From Streptomyces lunaelactis (GTDB taxonomy: Bacteria > Actinomycetota > Actinomycetes > Streptomycetales > Streptomycetaceae), in the NCBI RefSeq assembly GCF_003054555.1, contig NZ_CP026304.1, positions 4,588,001-4,652,000 of the forward strand: DNA of 64,000 nt. The letters are read 5' to 3'. The notes below the pieces were generated by a model. That model was not told where the DNA came from. It saw nothing but the letters and a program-made list of their open reading frames with translations, and did no database searches. A program made the translations under genes and the position numbers. Positions 52,551-60,946 of the stretch are shown here, one piece after another. Every line of letters begins with the position of its first letter. The first letter of the stretch is position 1.

Positions 52551-53048
52551 ATGACGAACACAAGCCCCCGTCCACGGCCACAACTGGAAGAGGCGCTGCC
52601 ACATCAGCTGCGCCGGGCCGGGCAGGCGTGGACGGCGCTGTGGCAGCAGCGCCTGCCCGACCTGACCAGTCCTCAGTTCGCCGTGCTGCTCGCCCTGGAC
52701 GACCACGGCAGCCTGGACCAGTCCGCGCTGGGAGCCCTGGCCGCGGTCGACCGTTCCACGCTCACGGTGCTGCTGGACCGCCTGGAGGCGCGTGGCCTGG
52801 TGACCAAGGAGATGGACCCGGCGAATCGCAGGCGCCGCATCGTCGCACTCACCGATACCGGCCGCCGGCATCTGACCGCGGCGGTCGAGGAGGCCGGTCA
52901 GCTGCACGCGCGGGTGGAGGACCTGCTGGGCGAGCACCGACTGAGGCAACTGGTCGAGATGCTCCGCGTCCTGGGCGACATGCCGGTGCAGCCCTCCCCC
53001 GGTGGGACCGGCCCCGGCCGGCCGGAATCCGGGAGTCCGAACCGCTGA
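52551..53048 (+). CDS. MarR-family regulator
   Basis: A 165-residue winged-helix protein: LTSPQFAVLLALDDHGSLDQ, LGALAAVDRSTLTVLLDRLE (recognition helix) and DPANRRRRIVALTDTGRRHL (wing). The C-terminal 20 residues are Pro/Gly-rich. It probably senses a phenolic acid, as many MarR repressors of decarboxylase genes do, and controls the divergent ubiX-ubiD pair through the repeat at 52514-52543. That link is inferred from position. Confidence 0.9.
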   Translation: MTNTSPRPRPQLEEALPHQLRRAGQAWTALWQQRLPDLTSPQFAVLLALDDHGSLDQSALGALAAVDRSTLTVLLDRLEARGLVTKEMDPANRRRRIVALTDTGRRHLTAAVEEAGQLHARVEDLLGEHRLRQLVEMLRVLGDMPVQPSPGGTGPGRPESGSPNR

Positions 53049-53142
53049 CTCCCACCTCCCCTCAATAGAGGGATGGGCGCCCAAGGCCGCAGCTGGAACT
53101 GTGATCAGCGACCCGAGTGGGTCCGCCTTGGAGGGCTGACGC

Positions 53143-54507
53143 ATGTACAGATCCGCAACGGTGCAGAAGCTCGCCGGACGCCTCTCCGGCCCGGCACTGG
53201 GGCCCGGGGACGACGGATACGCAGCCGAGGTCGCGGGGTTCAACCTGGTCGTGCAGCACCGGCCCGCGATAGTCGTCGGCGTCCGGGACGCCGAGGAGGT
53301 GCGCAAAGCCGTCACCTTCGCGGCCGAGACCGGAACGCCGACGGCGGTCCAGGCGACCGGCCACGGCCCCTCGCGCGCTGCCGAGGGGGCCGGACTGCTC
53401 ATCAACACCCGCCGGATGACCAAAGTAACGATCGACCCCGTCGCCAGGGTCGCCCGGGCAGAGGCCGGCACGCAGTGGCACCAGGTCGTCGAAGCGGCCG
53501 CCGGCCACGGGCTCGCCCCGCTCAACGGCTCCTCGCCGCTGGTGGGGGTCGTCGGCTACACCCTGGGCGGCGGGCTGGCGCTGCTGTCCCGCGCGTACGG
53601 CTTCGCCGCCGACCACGTCACCACGGTGGAAGTCGTCACCCCCGACGGACGGCCGCGCACCGCGACCGCGCAGCAGAACACGGACCTCTTCTGGGCGCTG
53701 CGCGGCGGCAAGGGCAACTTCGGGGTGGTGACCGCCATCGAGTTCGGGCTCGTTCCGGTGCCCCGGTTCTACGGCGGCGGGCTGTTCTTCCCCGGCGAAA
53801 CGGCCGCCGAGGTCCTGCACGCCTGGCGGTTGTGGACCGAGTCCGTTCCGCAGGAGATGGCCTCCTCACTGGCGCTGCTGCGGATGCCGGAACTGGAGCC
53901 GATCCCGGAATTTCTGCGGGGCAAGCTCGTGGTGCACATCCGCATCGCTCACCTGGGACCGGGCGACGAAGGGGAACGGCTGGTAGGGCCGCTGCGGAAG
54001 ATCGCGCCGGCGCTCGTGGACACGCTCGCGGAGATGCCCTACAAACGCTTCGCGGAAATCCACAACGACCCGACCTTCCCGATCCCTTACGACGAACGCT
54101 CCACCATGCTGCGCGAGTTGGGCCAGGGCGCCGCCGATGACCTGCTCTCCCTAGCGGGCCCCGGCAGCGACTGCACGGACATCATGGTCGAGCTGCGGCA
54201 CATGGGCGGTGCGCTCAGTCGGCCGCCTTCGGCGCCGAGCGCGGTCGACCACCGGGAGGCCGCGTTCTGCCTGTCCACTCTCGGGCTGCCCGGCGCACGC
54301 CCGGCGCACGTCGTGGACGGGATGGCGCACTGGGGGACGGGCCGCAGCTATCTCAACTTCCTCGCCGGTCCTGAGACGGCCCAACTGGCCGAGCGGGGCT
54401 ACGGCCCCGCCACCTACGCGCGGCTGGGCGAGATCAAGGCCCGGTACGACCCGGAGAACCTTTTCCGGTTCAACCACAACATTCCGCCGCGCGCGAAGAG
54501 CTTCTGA
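53143..54507 (+). CDS. FAD-dependent oxidase, BBE/PCMH type (copy 1)
   Basis: A 454-residue flavoenzyme from ATG 53143. The FAD domain shows VQATGHGPSRAAEGAGLLIN, where the His of ATGHG may carry covalent FAD, and VVGYTLGGGLALLSRAYGFA. The second covalent residue (Cys) of berberine-bridge enzymes is Val here. The C terminus has YLNFLAGPETAQLAERGYGP and YDPENLFRFNHNIPP. It is closely related to the oxidase at 59348-60724. It could oxidise a phenolic intermediate. Located between MarR and an MFS exporter, all in one direction. Confidence 0.88.
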   Translation: MYRSATVQKLAGRLSGPALGPGDDGYAAEVAGFNLVVQHRPAIVVGVRDAEEVRKAVTFAAETGTPTAVQATGHGPSRAAEGAGLLINTRRMTKVTIDPVARVARAEAGTQWHQVVEAAAGHGLAPLNGSSPLVGVVGYTLGGGLALLSRAYGFAADHVTTVEVVTPDGRPRTATAQQNTDLFWALRGGKGNFGVVTAIEFGLVPVPRFYGGGLFFPGETAAEVLHAWRLWTESVPQEMASSLALLRMPELEPIPEFLRGKLVVHIRIAHLGPGDEGERLVGPLRKIAPALVDTLAEMPYKRFAEIHNDPTFPIPYDERSTMLRELGQGAADDLLSLAGPGSDCTDIMVELRHMGGALSRPPSAPSAVDHREAAFCLSTLGLPGARPAHVVDGMAHWGTGRSYLNFLAGPETAQLAERGYGPATYARLGEIKARYDPENLFRFNHNIPPRAKSF

Positions 54508-54561
54508 CCACCCGAAGAAGCAGATCCGGCGCACACCAGAATCTGGAAGGGAAAAGTCTCG

Positions 54562-55923
54562 ATGACGACCAACAGCGCGGTCCAGGCCCCGCCGCAGCAG
54601 AACGCACCCGGTGCGGGTCTGACCGGGCTCAGACTCGGAGCTCTCTTCGGCCCCGTGATCTTCGGAGTGACGGCCGCGGGCGTGGCGTTGCCCGATGTCG
54701 CCCAGGCGATGGAGGTCCGTCCGGCCGTCGCGGGCTGGGTGCTGACAGCGCACGCCCTGGCGCTCGGCGTCGGCACCGCCTTCTTCGGGCGGCTCTCGGA
54801 GAAGTGGGGTGTGCGCAACACGCTCCTGGTGGGGTCACTGTTCCTGGCCGTCGGCGCGGTGCTGTGCCTGATCGCCCCCAACTTCGGCACCCTGATCGCG
54901 GGCCGGTTCGTCCAGGCAGCGGGCTCCGGCGCCATCACCTCCAGCGCACTCACGCTCGCCTCCGCGGCGGCCCCCGCACAACGCACCAAGATCCTCGGGA
55001 TCTTCGGGGCGTCCATGGCGCTCTTCTCCTCCACCGCCACCCTCATGGGAGGGATGGTGACGGACTGGATGCACTGGCGGCTCACCCTCGTGCTGCCGGC
55101 GCTCTCGCTGCTGGTGGTGCCCTTCTGCCTGGAGCTCGCGGCCACCCGCCCCGGCTTCGGCAAGGCCGTCGACCTGGTCGGCGGGATCCTGCTGGGCACG
55201 GGCGCGACCTCGCTGCTCCTGCTCATCCAGGCATCCTCACTCGACCTCGCCACCCCGCTGGTGATCGCACTGGCGGCGCTTCTGGTGCTGTCGGCGGTGG
55301 GCCTCGTGATGCACATCGGCAAGCGGCCCGACGGGTTCGTACCGCGTCAACTGGCCACCGACCGCACCTTCCTGACCGCGGCTCTGGTCGGGCTGGGCGG
55401 TTACGCCGGGCTGTTCGCCGCAATGTACGCGGTGCCGCAGATCCTCACCGTGAAGTACGGCTGGGATGTGTTCGAAATCGGGGCCTGGCTCCTGCCGGGT
55501 GCGGTCGTCGGCGCGGTGTTCGCACGGTTGGCCAGCAAGCTCACCGCCAGCAAGGGCGGCAGCCTGCTGCTGGCCGGGGCTGCCGTGAGCTCCGCGGTCT
55601 TCCTCGGGATCGTCGGCCTCGTCGAGGGCGGCATCGTCGTCATGCTGATCGGCACGTCCATGGGCATGGCCACGTTCGCGGCCACTCAGGTGCTCACCAC
55701 CGCCGTGCTGTCCAGCCGCCTCGAACCCGCTCAGCGCGGCGGTGCCATGGGGGTGCTCAACCTTCTCTTCTTCGTCGGTGGCGGCATCGGCTCCGCCACC
55801 GCCGGAACGCTCTCCGAGCACATGGACCTCACCAGCGCGCTCGCCGTCGTCGCGGCGCTCCCGCTGCTCGCGGGTCTGATCGCCCTGCTGCTCCCGCCTG
55901 CCCGGGCGCAGCAGGAAGCCTGA
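54562..55923 (+). CDS. MFS transporter, DHA2-like drug/metabolite exporter
   Basis: A 453-residue protein with about 14 predicted helices. Landmarks: GVALPDVAQAMEVRPAVAGW, GRLSEKWGVRNTLLVGSLFL (loop 2-3 motif A) and GRFVQAAGSGAITSSALTLA (motif B/C region). It likely exports the cluster product or confers self-resistance. It starts 54 bases after the oxidase gene behind GGAAGGGAAAAG, and a hairpin follows its stop. Confidence 0.9.
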   Translation: MTTNSAVQAPPQQNAPGAGLTGLRLGALFGPVIFGVTAAGVALPDVAQAMEVRPAVAGWVLTAHALALGVGTAFFGRLSEKWGVRNTLLVGSLFLAVGAVLCLIAPNFGTLIAGRFVQAAGSGAITSSALTLASAAAPAQRTKILGIFGASMALFSSTATLMGGMVTDWMHWRLTLVLPALSLLVVPFCLELAATRPGFGKAVDLVGGILLGTGATSLLLLIQASSLDLATPLVIALAALLVLSAVGLVMHIGKRPDGFVPRQLATDRTFLTAALVGLGGYAGLFAAMYAVPQILTVKYGWDVFEIGAWLLPGAVVGAVFARLASKLTASKGGSLLLAGAAVSSAVFLGIVGLVEGGIVVMLIGTSMGMATFAATQVLTTAVLSSRLEPAQRGGAMGVLNLLFFVGGGIGSATAGTLSEHMDLTSALAVVAALPLLAGLIALLLPPARAQQEA

Positions 55924-56329
55924 CCCGGGCTCCACCGGGTCCGGGCAGGTGTTGAGACGCAGCTCCCCTGGCTCTGTCCAGTGAGACATCCAGGGGAGGG
56001 GCGTCCTTGAACGCCGTGGCGAGTAAGGCACATCGGCGGCGCGGTCGATCCACCGCCGGGGCCGGCCGGTCCAGTTGTCCCTCGGTCAATGGCCTAGGTC
56101 AGTTGACCTCGGGGCCGGCTCACTCCGTGAGGACCGGCAGAGGTGGGCCGAGGGGCGAGGCGGGGTCGGATCGCCGGATGGCGCCTGCTCGACCAGCGAA
56201 CGACGACGACAGGGAACATGTCGTGTGTCCGGTGGTCGAGACAGGACGCCGTACCCGGTGTTCACCCCCGCGATGCCCGGCGCCGTGAACGGCGGCCTTC
56301 GCCGTCCACCGGTTGGTTCACGAGGAGGC
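55924..56329. other. Intergenic region between convergent mfs and SARP genes
   Basis: It holds a perfect 9-bp hairpin, CTCCCCTGG (55963-55971) with CCAGGGGAG (55990-55998), probably the MFS terminator. The remaining 330 bases carry short open frames with no ribosome site or family pattern; I see no gene. Confidence 0.6.
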
Positions 56330-57322
56330 TCAGGCTCCCGGATTGCTCTCGTTCGAGTTCAGCCATAACGACGACAGGATGTTCCGGAGCCCGTCGCGTT
56401 CGACGCGGAGCAGGTCGTTCTCCAGGCGCAGTTGCTCCAGCGAGTCGGGCGTGACGGGGTTCGGCGAGGTCCGTGCGAGCAGCGCGACGCAGGACGGACG
56501 GCCCTGCTGACCGTGTGAGCTAGGGGGCGGCGGCGCGAGGATGTCCCTGGGAAGCGACGCCACCGAGGAGAGTCGCCCGACCAGGATCGACTGGTGCAGG
56601 ACGTGCAGATCCCGCGCCGGTTCGATGCCGAGATCCTCGGAGAACCGCATTCTGGCGGTGCGGAAGGTCTCCAGGGCATCGGCCTGGCGGCCTGAGTGGT
56701 ACAGCGCCAGCATCAGCTGGGCCAGGGCGCGCTCCCGAAAGGGGTTCTCGGCGACGAAACCGGTCAGATCGCCGATGATCTGCTGATGGCGGCCCAGTTT
56801 CAGCGTCACGTCGAAGTGCTCCTCTTTCACCGTCAGCCGGTCCTCGTTGAGCCTGACGACGAGAGGGGCCAGCGCCCTGCTGTCGAGGCCGGCCGCGACC
56901 GGGCCGCGCCACAGTGCGAGCGCGGACTTCAGCAGCCCTTCGGCGCGCTCCAGCTGGTTGTCGCGGACCATGGCCCGCCCCTGGGTGACCAGCTTCTCGA
57001 ACGTGAAGAGGTCCAGTGCGTCGTCGTCACGCACCCTGATGCGGTAGCAGGAGGGGTGCGTCTCGATCACGCTGTCGCGTTCTGGCCCCCTGAGCAGGCG
57101 GCGAAGGCCGGACACGCAGATGCGAATCTGTCCATGGGCGGACGCGGGCGGGTGGTCGTCCCACATCGCGTCGACCAGCCGGCCGAGGCTGACCACCTGG
57201 TTCGTCTGGAGAAGCAGCGCCGCCAGTAACTTCTGCCTGCGGATCCCGCTGATTTCAATCTGTTCGTCGCCGCTCGTTACGAGCAGCGGTCCGAGTATTC
57301 GGAAAACGTGTTCATTGCGCAT
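56330..57322 (-). CDS. SARP-family pathway activator
   Basis: A 330-residue AfsR/SARP-type regulator. The N-terminal OmpR-like winged helix (VFRILGPLLVTSGDEQIEIS, GIRRQKLLAALLLQTNQVVS, LVDAMWDDHPPASAHGQIRI) is followed by the bacterial transcriptional activator domain (LPRDPLTVKEEHF-like DRLTVKEEHFDVTLKLGRHQ, ALAQLMLALYHSGRQADALE, LGIEPARDLHVLHQSIL). The last 70 residues are unusual, Pro-rich then a coil (LEQLRLENDLLRVERDGLRN). SARPs turn on secondary-metabolite clusters through heptameric repeats. It reads toward the exporter and lies next to a large palindrome. Confidence 0.92.
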   Translation of the reverse strand: MRNEHVFRILGPLLVTSGDEQIEISGIRRQKLLAALLLQTNQVVSLGRLVDAMWDDHPPASAHGQIRICVSGLRRLLRGPERDSVIETHPSCYRIRVRDDDALDLFTFEKLVTQGRAMVRDNQLERAEGLLKSALALWRGPVAAGLDSRALAPLVVRLNEDRLTVKEEHFDVTLKLGRHQQIIGDLTGFVAENPFRERALAQLMLALYHSGRQADALETFRTARMRFSEDLGIEPARDLHVLHQSILVGRLSSVASLPRDILAPPPPSSHGQQGRPSCVALLARTSPNPVTPDSLEQLRLENDLLRVERDGLRNILSSLWLNSNESNPGA

Positions 57323-57380
57323 ATCTCTACCCCCGGTAATGATGTGCGGAATGACGTAATAACGAACACACTTACTACGT

Positions 57381-57429
57381 CAATATAGTTGCCATCGACA
57401 TTATGGAAATGTCGATGGCAACTATATTG
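57381..57429. repeat. 22-bp perfect AT-rich palindrome upstream of the SARP gene
   Basis: Arms 57381-57402 and 57408-57429 are perfect reverse complements (they begin CAATATAGTTGCC and end GGCAACTATATTG) with a 5-base loop. It stands between the stop of the tyrosinase-like gene and the start of the SARP gene, about 60 bases from each, in AT-rich DNA. It may be a terminator for the oxidase gene or an operator for the SARP promoter. Confidence 0.85.
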
Positions 57430-57481
57430 GTGTCACGAAAGGACTGCCGGACAATAAATTATCCTCTGGTTCCGCAGGTTC

Positions 57482-58405
57482 TTACGCGTAGCTGTAGAAA
57501 TTCGAGTGATCCAGCAGATCGGCGGGTGACATCGAGTACCAGGGCGCGAGCTTCGTACCCAGTGACGGGACATCCGGGTGTTCGGTCAGCGGGAGGTAGT
57601 GCGGGACGTCCGGATGCGTCTTCTGCCAGATCGACCAGAGCTTGTCGATGAAGCAGTGGTGCATGAAGAATATGGGGTCGTTCGGCGATCCGATGTACAG
57701 CATGTGGCCGCCCATCCACGTGTGGCCGGCGCCGTGCAGCTTGCCGAGGTTCTCCTCCCAGGGGAACTTTGCGTATCCCTCCAGGTGGTTGCGCAGGGAC
57801 TGCGTCTCAGTTCCGTAGCCGGAGGTGTAGTTGTAAGGCGGAGTGTCGTAGGTCGTGAGCGCGAGAGTGTCCTCCAGCTCCTTGACCGTCGGCAGGGCCG
57901 GATTCACGGTGCCTATGTCGCGGACGAGGTAGTCCCGGTCGTCCGCCGTGTAGTGACCGTTGAACGCCGGGTGCTCATCGCCGACCGGCACCACGCTGAC
58001 GTTGAGCTTCCACCCGTTGCAGCGGGCGAACGGGCCGGTCATGACCTTCCGGTCGCCGGGCCGGCCGTTCCCGCCCATGAAGGTGTCGGCCCACAGCGGC
58101 GAGTCCAGGCTCTGGTCCTTGGTCCAGTCCCAGTAAGGGATGGTGACGGTGGGGTCGACCTGCTGGAGCGCCCTTTCGAGGACCAGCAGGTACTGGCGGT
58201 GCCACGGGAACAGGCCCGGGCTCATGTGGCCCCAGCGTTTGCCGACGCCCCCGTCCTTGTCCAGGTAGTCGCCCGAGTTGATCTGGATGTGGATTCGGAC
58301 CAGCTCGTCGTAGATGCCGAGTTGCTTCACCCTGCGGACCGCGCGGATGAAACGTCTCTTCTCCCCGGCGGTCATGTTGAGATGGTTCTTCCGGACGGGA
58401 ACCAT
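57482..58405 (-). CDS. Tyrosinase-family type 3 copper oxidase (MelC2/NspF-like)
   Basis: A 307-residue enzyme from ATG 58405 behind GAGAAGAG. The CuA ligands are His39, His60 and His69 (in [12 protein letters not shown]); CuB are His224, His228 and one of His249/250 ([31 protein letters not shown]). MelC2 is about 30 residues shorter; the extra part lies between the copper sites. In Streptomyces this family includes melanin tyrosinases and o-aminophenol oxidases (GriF, NspF) of grixazone- and nitrosobenzamide-type pathways. The cluster context and the absence of other melanin genes favour the second, but the distinction needs biochemical or tree evidence. Confidence 0.85.
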   Translation of the reverse strand: MVPVRKNHLNMTAGEKRRFIRAVRRVKQLGIYDELVRIHIQINSGDYLDKDGGVGKRWGHMSPGLFPWHRQYLLVLERALQQVDPTVTIPYWDWTKDQSLDSPLWADTFMGGNGRPGDRKVMTGPFARCNGWKLNVSVVPVGDEHPAFNGHYTADDRDYLVRDIGTVNPALPTVKELEDTLALTTYDTPPYNYTSGYGTETQSLRNHLEGYAKFPWEENLGKLHGAGHTWMGGHMLYIGSPNDPIFFMHHCFIDKLWSIWQKTHPDVPHYLPLTEHPDVPSLGTKLAPWYSMSPADLLDHSNFYSYA

Positions 58406-58440
58406 GAGGTCTCTTCTCTCTCGGGTCTCTCGGAGCCGGA

Positions 58441-58818
58441 TCAGGCGTGGTGGGTGCCGGACGGGAGCAGGTTCGCCCCGCGCAGCTCGTCGACGGCCTG
58501 GCGGCCGGCGGCCAGCGGGGTGGGCTCGATCCGGTAGTGGCACATCGCGCTGAGGTAGGCGTCGTCGCCCAGCTTCATGAGGTGCAACGGCTTGTCGTCG
58601 ATGTGCACCGTTCCGGCGGTCCTGGACACGGTGATCGTGCGGCCCTTGTACTTCTCGGTGTACAGATCCTGCGGCCCCTCGGCCGCCTGGCCCTGGGCCG
58701 CGTCGTGCACGCCGTCGTCCGCGGCGACCCAGCTGTTGCCCGCGTGTATGACAGCGACCGGCACCGCCGCGACGGCGGCGGCGCCCGCTATGCCCTTCAT
58801 CACGTCACGTCGTTTCAT
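58441..58818 (-). CDS. Tyrosinase caddie protein (MelC1/NspE-like)
   Basis: A 125-residue protein from ATG 58818 behind AGGAGG; an upstream ATG at 58839 lacks a site. It has a twin-arginine-type signal ([20 protein letters not shown]). The body [40 protein letters not shown] and [15 protein letters not shown] follows MelC1, which delivers copper to the apo-oxidase and carries it through the Tat pathway. It is 35 bases upstream of the oxidase gene in one transcript. Confidence 0.88.
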   Translation of the reverse strand: MKRRDVMKGIAGAAAVAAVPVAVIHAGNSWVAADDGVHDAAQGQAAEGPQDLYTEKYKGRTITVSRTAGTVHIDDKPLHLMKLGDDAYLSAMCHYRIEPTPLAAGRQAVDELRGANLLPSGTHHA

Positions 58819-59347
58819 TGACGTCCTCCTGATTGACAACTGATGGGTCAGTGGCTAAGACCCCGCCCAGCTTTCCAACTGGGCCTATCGGCGGGATATC
58901 GCGAGGGTGGCGGTGCGGCTGCTCGCCTCTGCTCGTCCCGCGGCGATCCTGTGACAGCCGGGCGCCCCCGACCTGGTCACGGCCCTGCGGCCCGCCACGC
59001 GCGGGAGAGCGGCAGGACGACTGCCGGGGCCGAGCGCGGCGATATATCTCTGTGCGAAGACCTGGCCGGCCGTCCGGACTGCCCGGCGACAGCGGCGGGC
59101 AGGGGCCGGATGAACCTCGGCAGCGGAACGGCCGGAACGAGACGAACGGCCGGAACGAGACGAACGGTAGGAACGAGACGAAGGGCTGGAGCGCCTCACG
59201 GTCCTGCCGACGGCCTTCCGGCAGACGGGTCCGGCACGACGGGCACGACCGCGCGGGAGTGCACCGCCCCGCGCGATGCGGTCGAGCGCGCCGCGTCATC
59301 AGCACCGCCCAGGACCTCCGCGCGGCGTATTCGCGGCTTTCCCGACG
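58819..59347. other. Long intergenic region with an 18-bp tandem repeat
   Basis: These 529 bases, between two leftward genes, include the promoter of the caddie-oxidase pair near 58850. Three tandem copies of GAACGGCCGGAACGAGAC (59126-59179; the third has two changes) lie in the right part. No gene is recognised; open frames here have no ribosome site. Confidence 0.6.
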
Positions 59348-60724
59348 TCAGGCCCGCAGCGGACGCGGCACGATGTTGTGGTTGAACCGGAAGAGGTTGT
59401 CCGGGTCGGCCCGGGCCTTGATCTCGGCCAGCCGGGCGAAGGTGGCCGGCTCGTAGCCGCTCTCGGCGAGAACAGCGGTGTCGGGGCTGGCCAGGAAGTT
59501 GAGGTAGCGGAGCCCCGTGCCCCACGGCGCCATGCCGTCCACCACCAGCGGGGGGCGGTCGTCGGGGAGCGAAAGGGTCGACAGCGCGAACGCCGCGTCC
59601 CGGTGGTCGACGGCGTTGGGCACCTTCGGCGACCGGCCGGCCGCGCCGCCCAGCTGCCGCAGCTCGACGACCAGATCGATGCAGTCGGCCCCCGGCCCGG
59701 CCAGCTCGAGCAGCCCGTCCACCGCCGCCTCGTCCAGCACGCGGAGCATCATCGATCGCTCGCTGTACGGAATCGGCTCGGTCGGGTCGTTGTGGATCTC
59801 CCCGGACCTCGTGTACGGGATCTCGGCCAGGGTGTCGACGACCAGCGGGCCCGCCGCGCGCAGCGGCGCGACCAGCCGGTCCCCGTCCTCGGCGGAGCCC
59901 AGGTAGGCGATCCGGATGTGCACGGTCAGCCGGCCGCGCAGGAAGGGCGGGATCGCCTCGATGTCCGGCATCCGCAGCAGCGCCAGCGAGGAGGTCAGTT
60001 CCTCCGGCACGGACGCGGTCCACTCGCGCCAGGCGTGCAGCACGTCCGCGGACGCCTCGCCCGCGAAGAACAGTCCGCCCCCGTAGAGCCGCGACACCGG
60101 TACCAGCTCGAACTCGACGGCGGTGACGACGCCGAAGTTGCCCTTGCCGCCGCGCACGGCCCAGAACAGGTCGGTGTCGTGCTCCGGAGTGGCCCGGTGC
60201 GACTGTCCGTCGGCGGTGACGATCTCGAGGGCGGTGACCCGGTCCGCGGCGTAGCCGTACCTGCGGGCCATCAGCCCGAGCCCGCCGCCGAGGGTGTATC
60301 CGATCACCCCGGTGAGCGGGGAGGATCCGCTGAGCGGGGCGAGGCCGTACTCCGCGGCCGCCTGGATCACCTCGAACCACTGGGTGCCGCCCTCGACCCT
60401 GGCGATCCTCGTGACGGGGTCGATGCTCACACCCCGCAGCCGGCGGGTGCTGATCAGCAACCCGCCGTCCGCGGGGGTGGACGGGCCGTGGCCGGTGGCC
60501 TGGATCGAGATCGGCAGTTGCCGGCCGGCAGCGAAGGCCACGGCCTCGCGCACGTCCGCGGCTCCGGTCACGATCGCGATCAGATCCGGGTCGTGTTCGG
60601 TGATCGGATTGAACCCCTCCAGCTCCAGGGCGAAATCGTCGTCTCCCGGTCGCAGGACCCGTCCGCGGAGCCGTTCGGCGAGTTCGGCCGCCGCCGGCCT
60701 CGCGATGCTCTTGCCTGTCGTCAT
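59348..60724 (-). CDS. FAD-dependent oxidase, BBE/PCMH type (copy 2)
   Basis: A 458-residue paralogue of the oxidase at 53143-54507, from ATG 60724 behind GGGAGGACTGAGG. The same blocks occur: IQATGHGPSTPADGGLLIST, GSSPLTGVIGYTLGGGLGLM and RGGKGNFGVVTAVEFELVPV, and the C terminus NLFRFNHNIVPRPLR. As in copy 1 the covalent His is present but the second (Cys) position is Ile. It is the first gene after the DAHP synthase transcript and may act on a different oxidation step. Confidence 0.88.
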   Translation of the reverse strand: MTTGKSIARPAAAELAERLRGRVLRPGDDDFALELEGFNPITEHDPDLIAIVTGAADVREAVAFAAGRQLPISIQATGHGPSTPADGGLLISTRRLRGVSIDPVTRIARVEGGTQWFEVIQAAAEYGLAPLSGSSPLTGVIGYTLGGGLGLMARRYGYAADRVTALEIVTADGQSHRATPEHDTDLFWAVRGGKGNFGVVTAVEFELVPVSRLYGGGLFFAGEASADVLHAWREWTASVPEELTSSLALLRMPDIEAIPPFLRGRLTVHIRIAYLGSAEDGDRLVAPLRAAGPLVVDTLAEIPYTRSGEIHNDPTEPIPYSERSMMLRVLDEAAVDGLLELAGPGADCIDLVVELRQLGGAAGRSPKVPNAVDHRDAAFALSTLSLPDDRPPLVVDGMAPWGTGLRYLNFLASPDTAVLAESGYEPATFARLAEIKARADPDNLFRFNHNIVPRPLRA

Positions 60725-60946
60725 CCTCAGTCCTCCCGGACCCGGTTGTTTGTCGGGATGCGAGGACTCTGCCAACGGCGGGCGCCGAAGCACATCCCTC
60801 GTTTGAGGGCCGTACCCCGGCGGCAGGGGCCAAAAGGAGCGGGCGGCCTCCCGGCGGTGACCGTCACCGCCTGCCGGATCCGTCCGTCCTCGACGGCCGC
60901 CGGCTGCCCGAACTGTGTACGGGACGGCTTTCGCGGTGTGCTCCCG

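Noticed and set aside
57482..58405. Melanin tyrosinase melC2 as a firm call
   Set aside because: Copper ligands alone do not separate melanin tyrosinases from o-aminophenol oxidases; cluster context argues for the latter.
59196..60833. A 545-codon frame overlapping the second FAD oxidase gene
   Set aside because: Arg-rich shadow frame; the other frame contains the FAD motifs and a good ribosome site.
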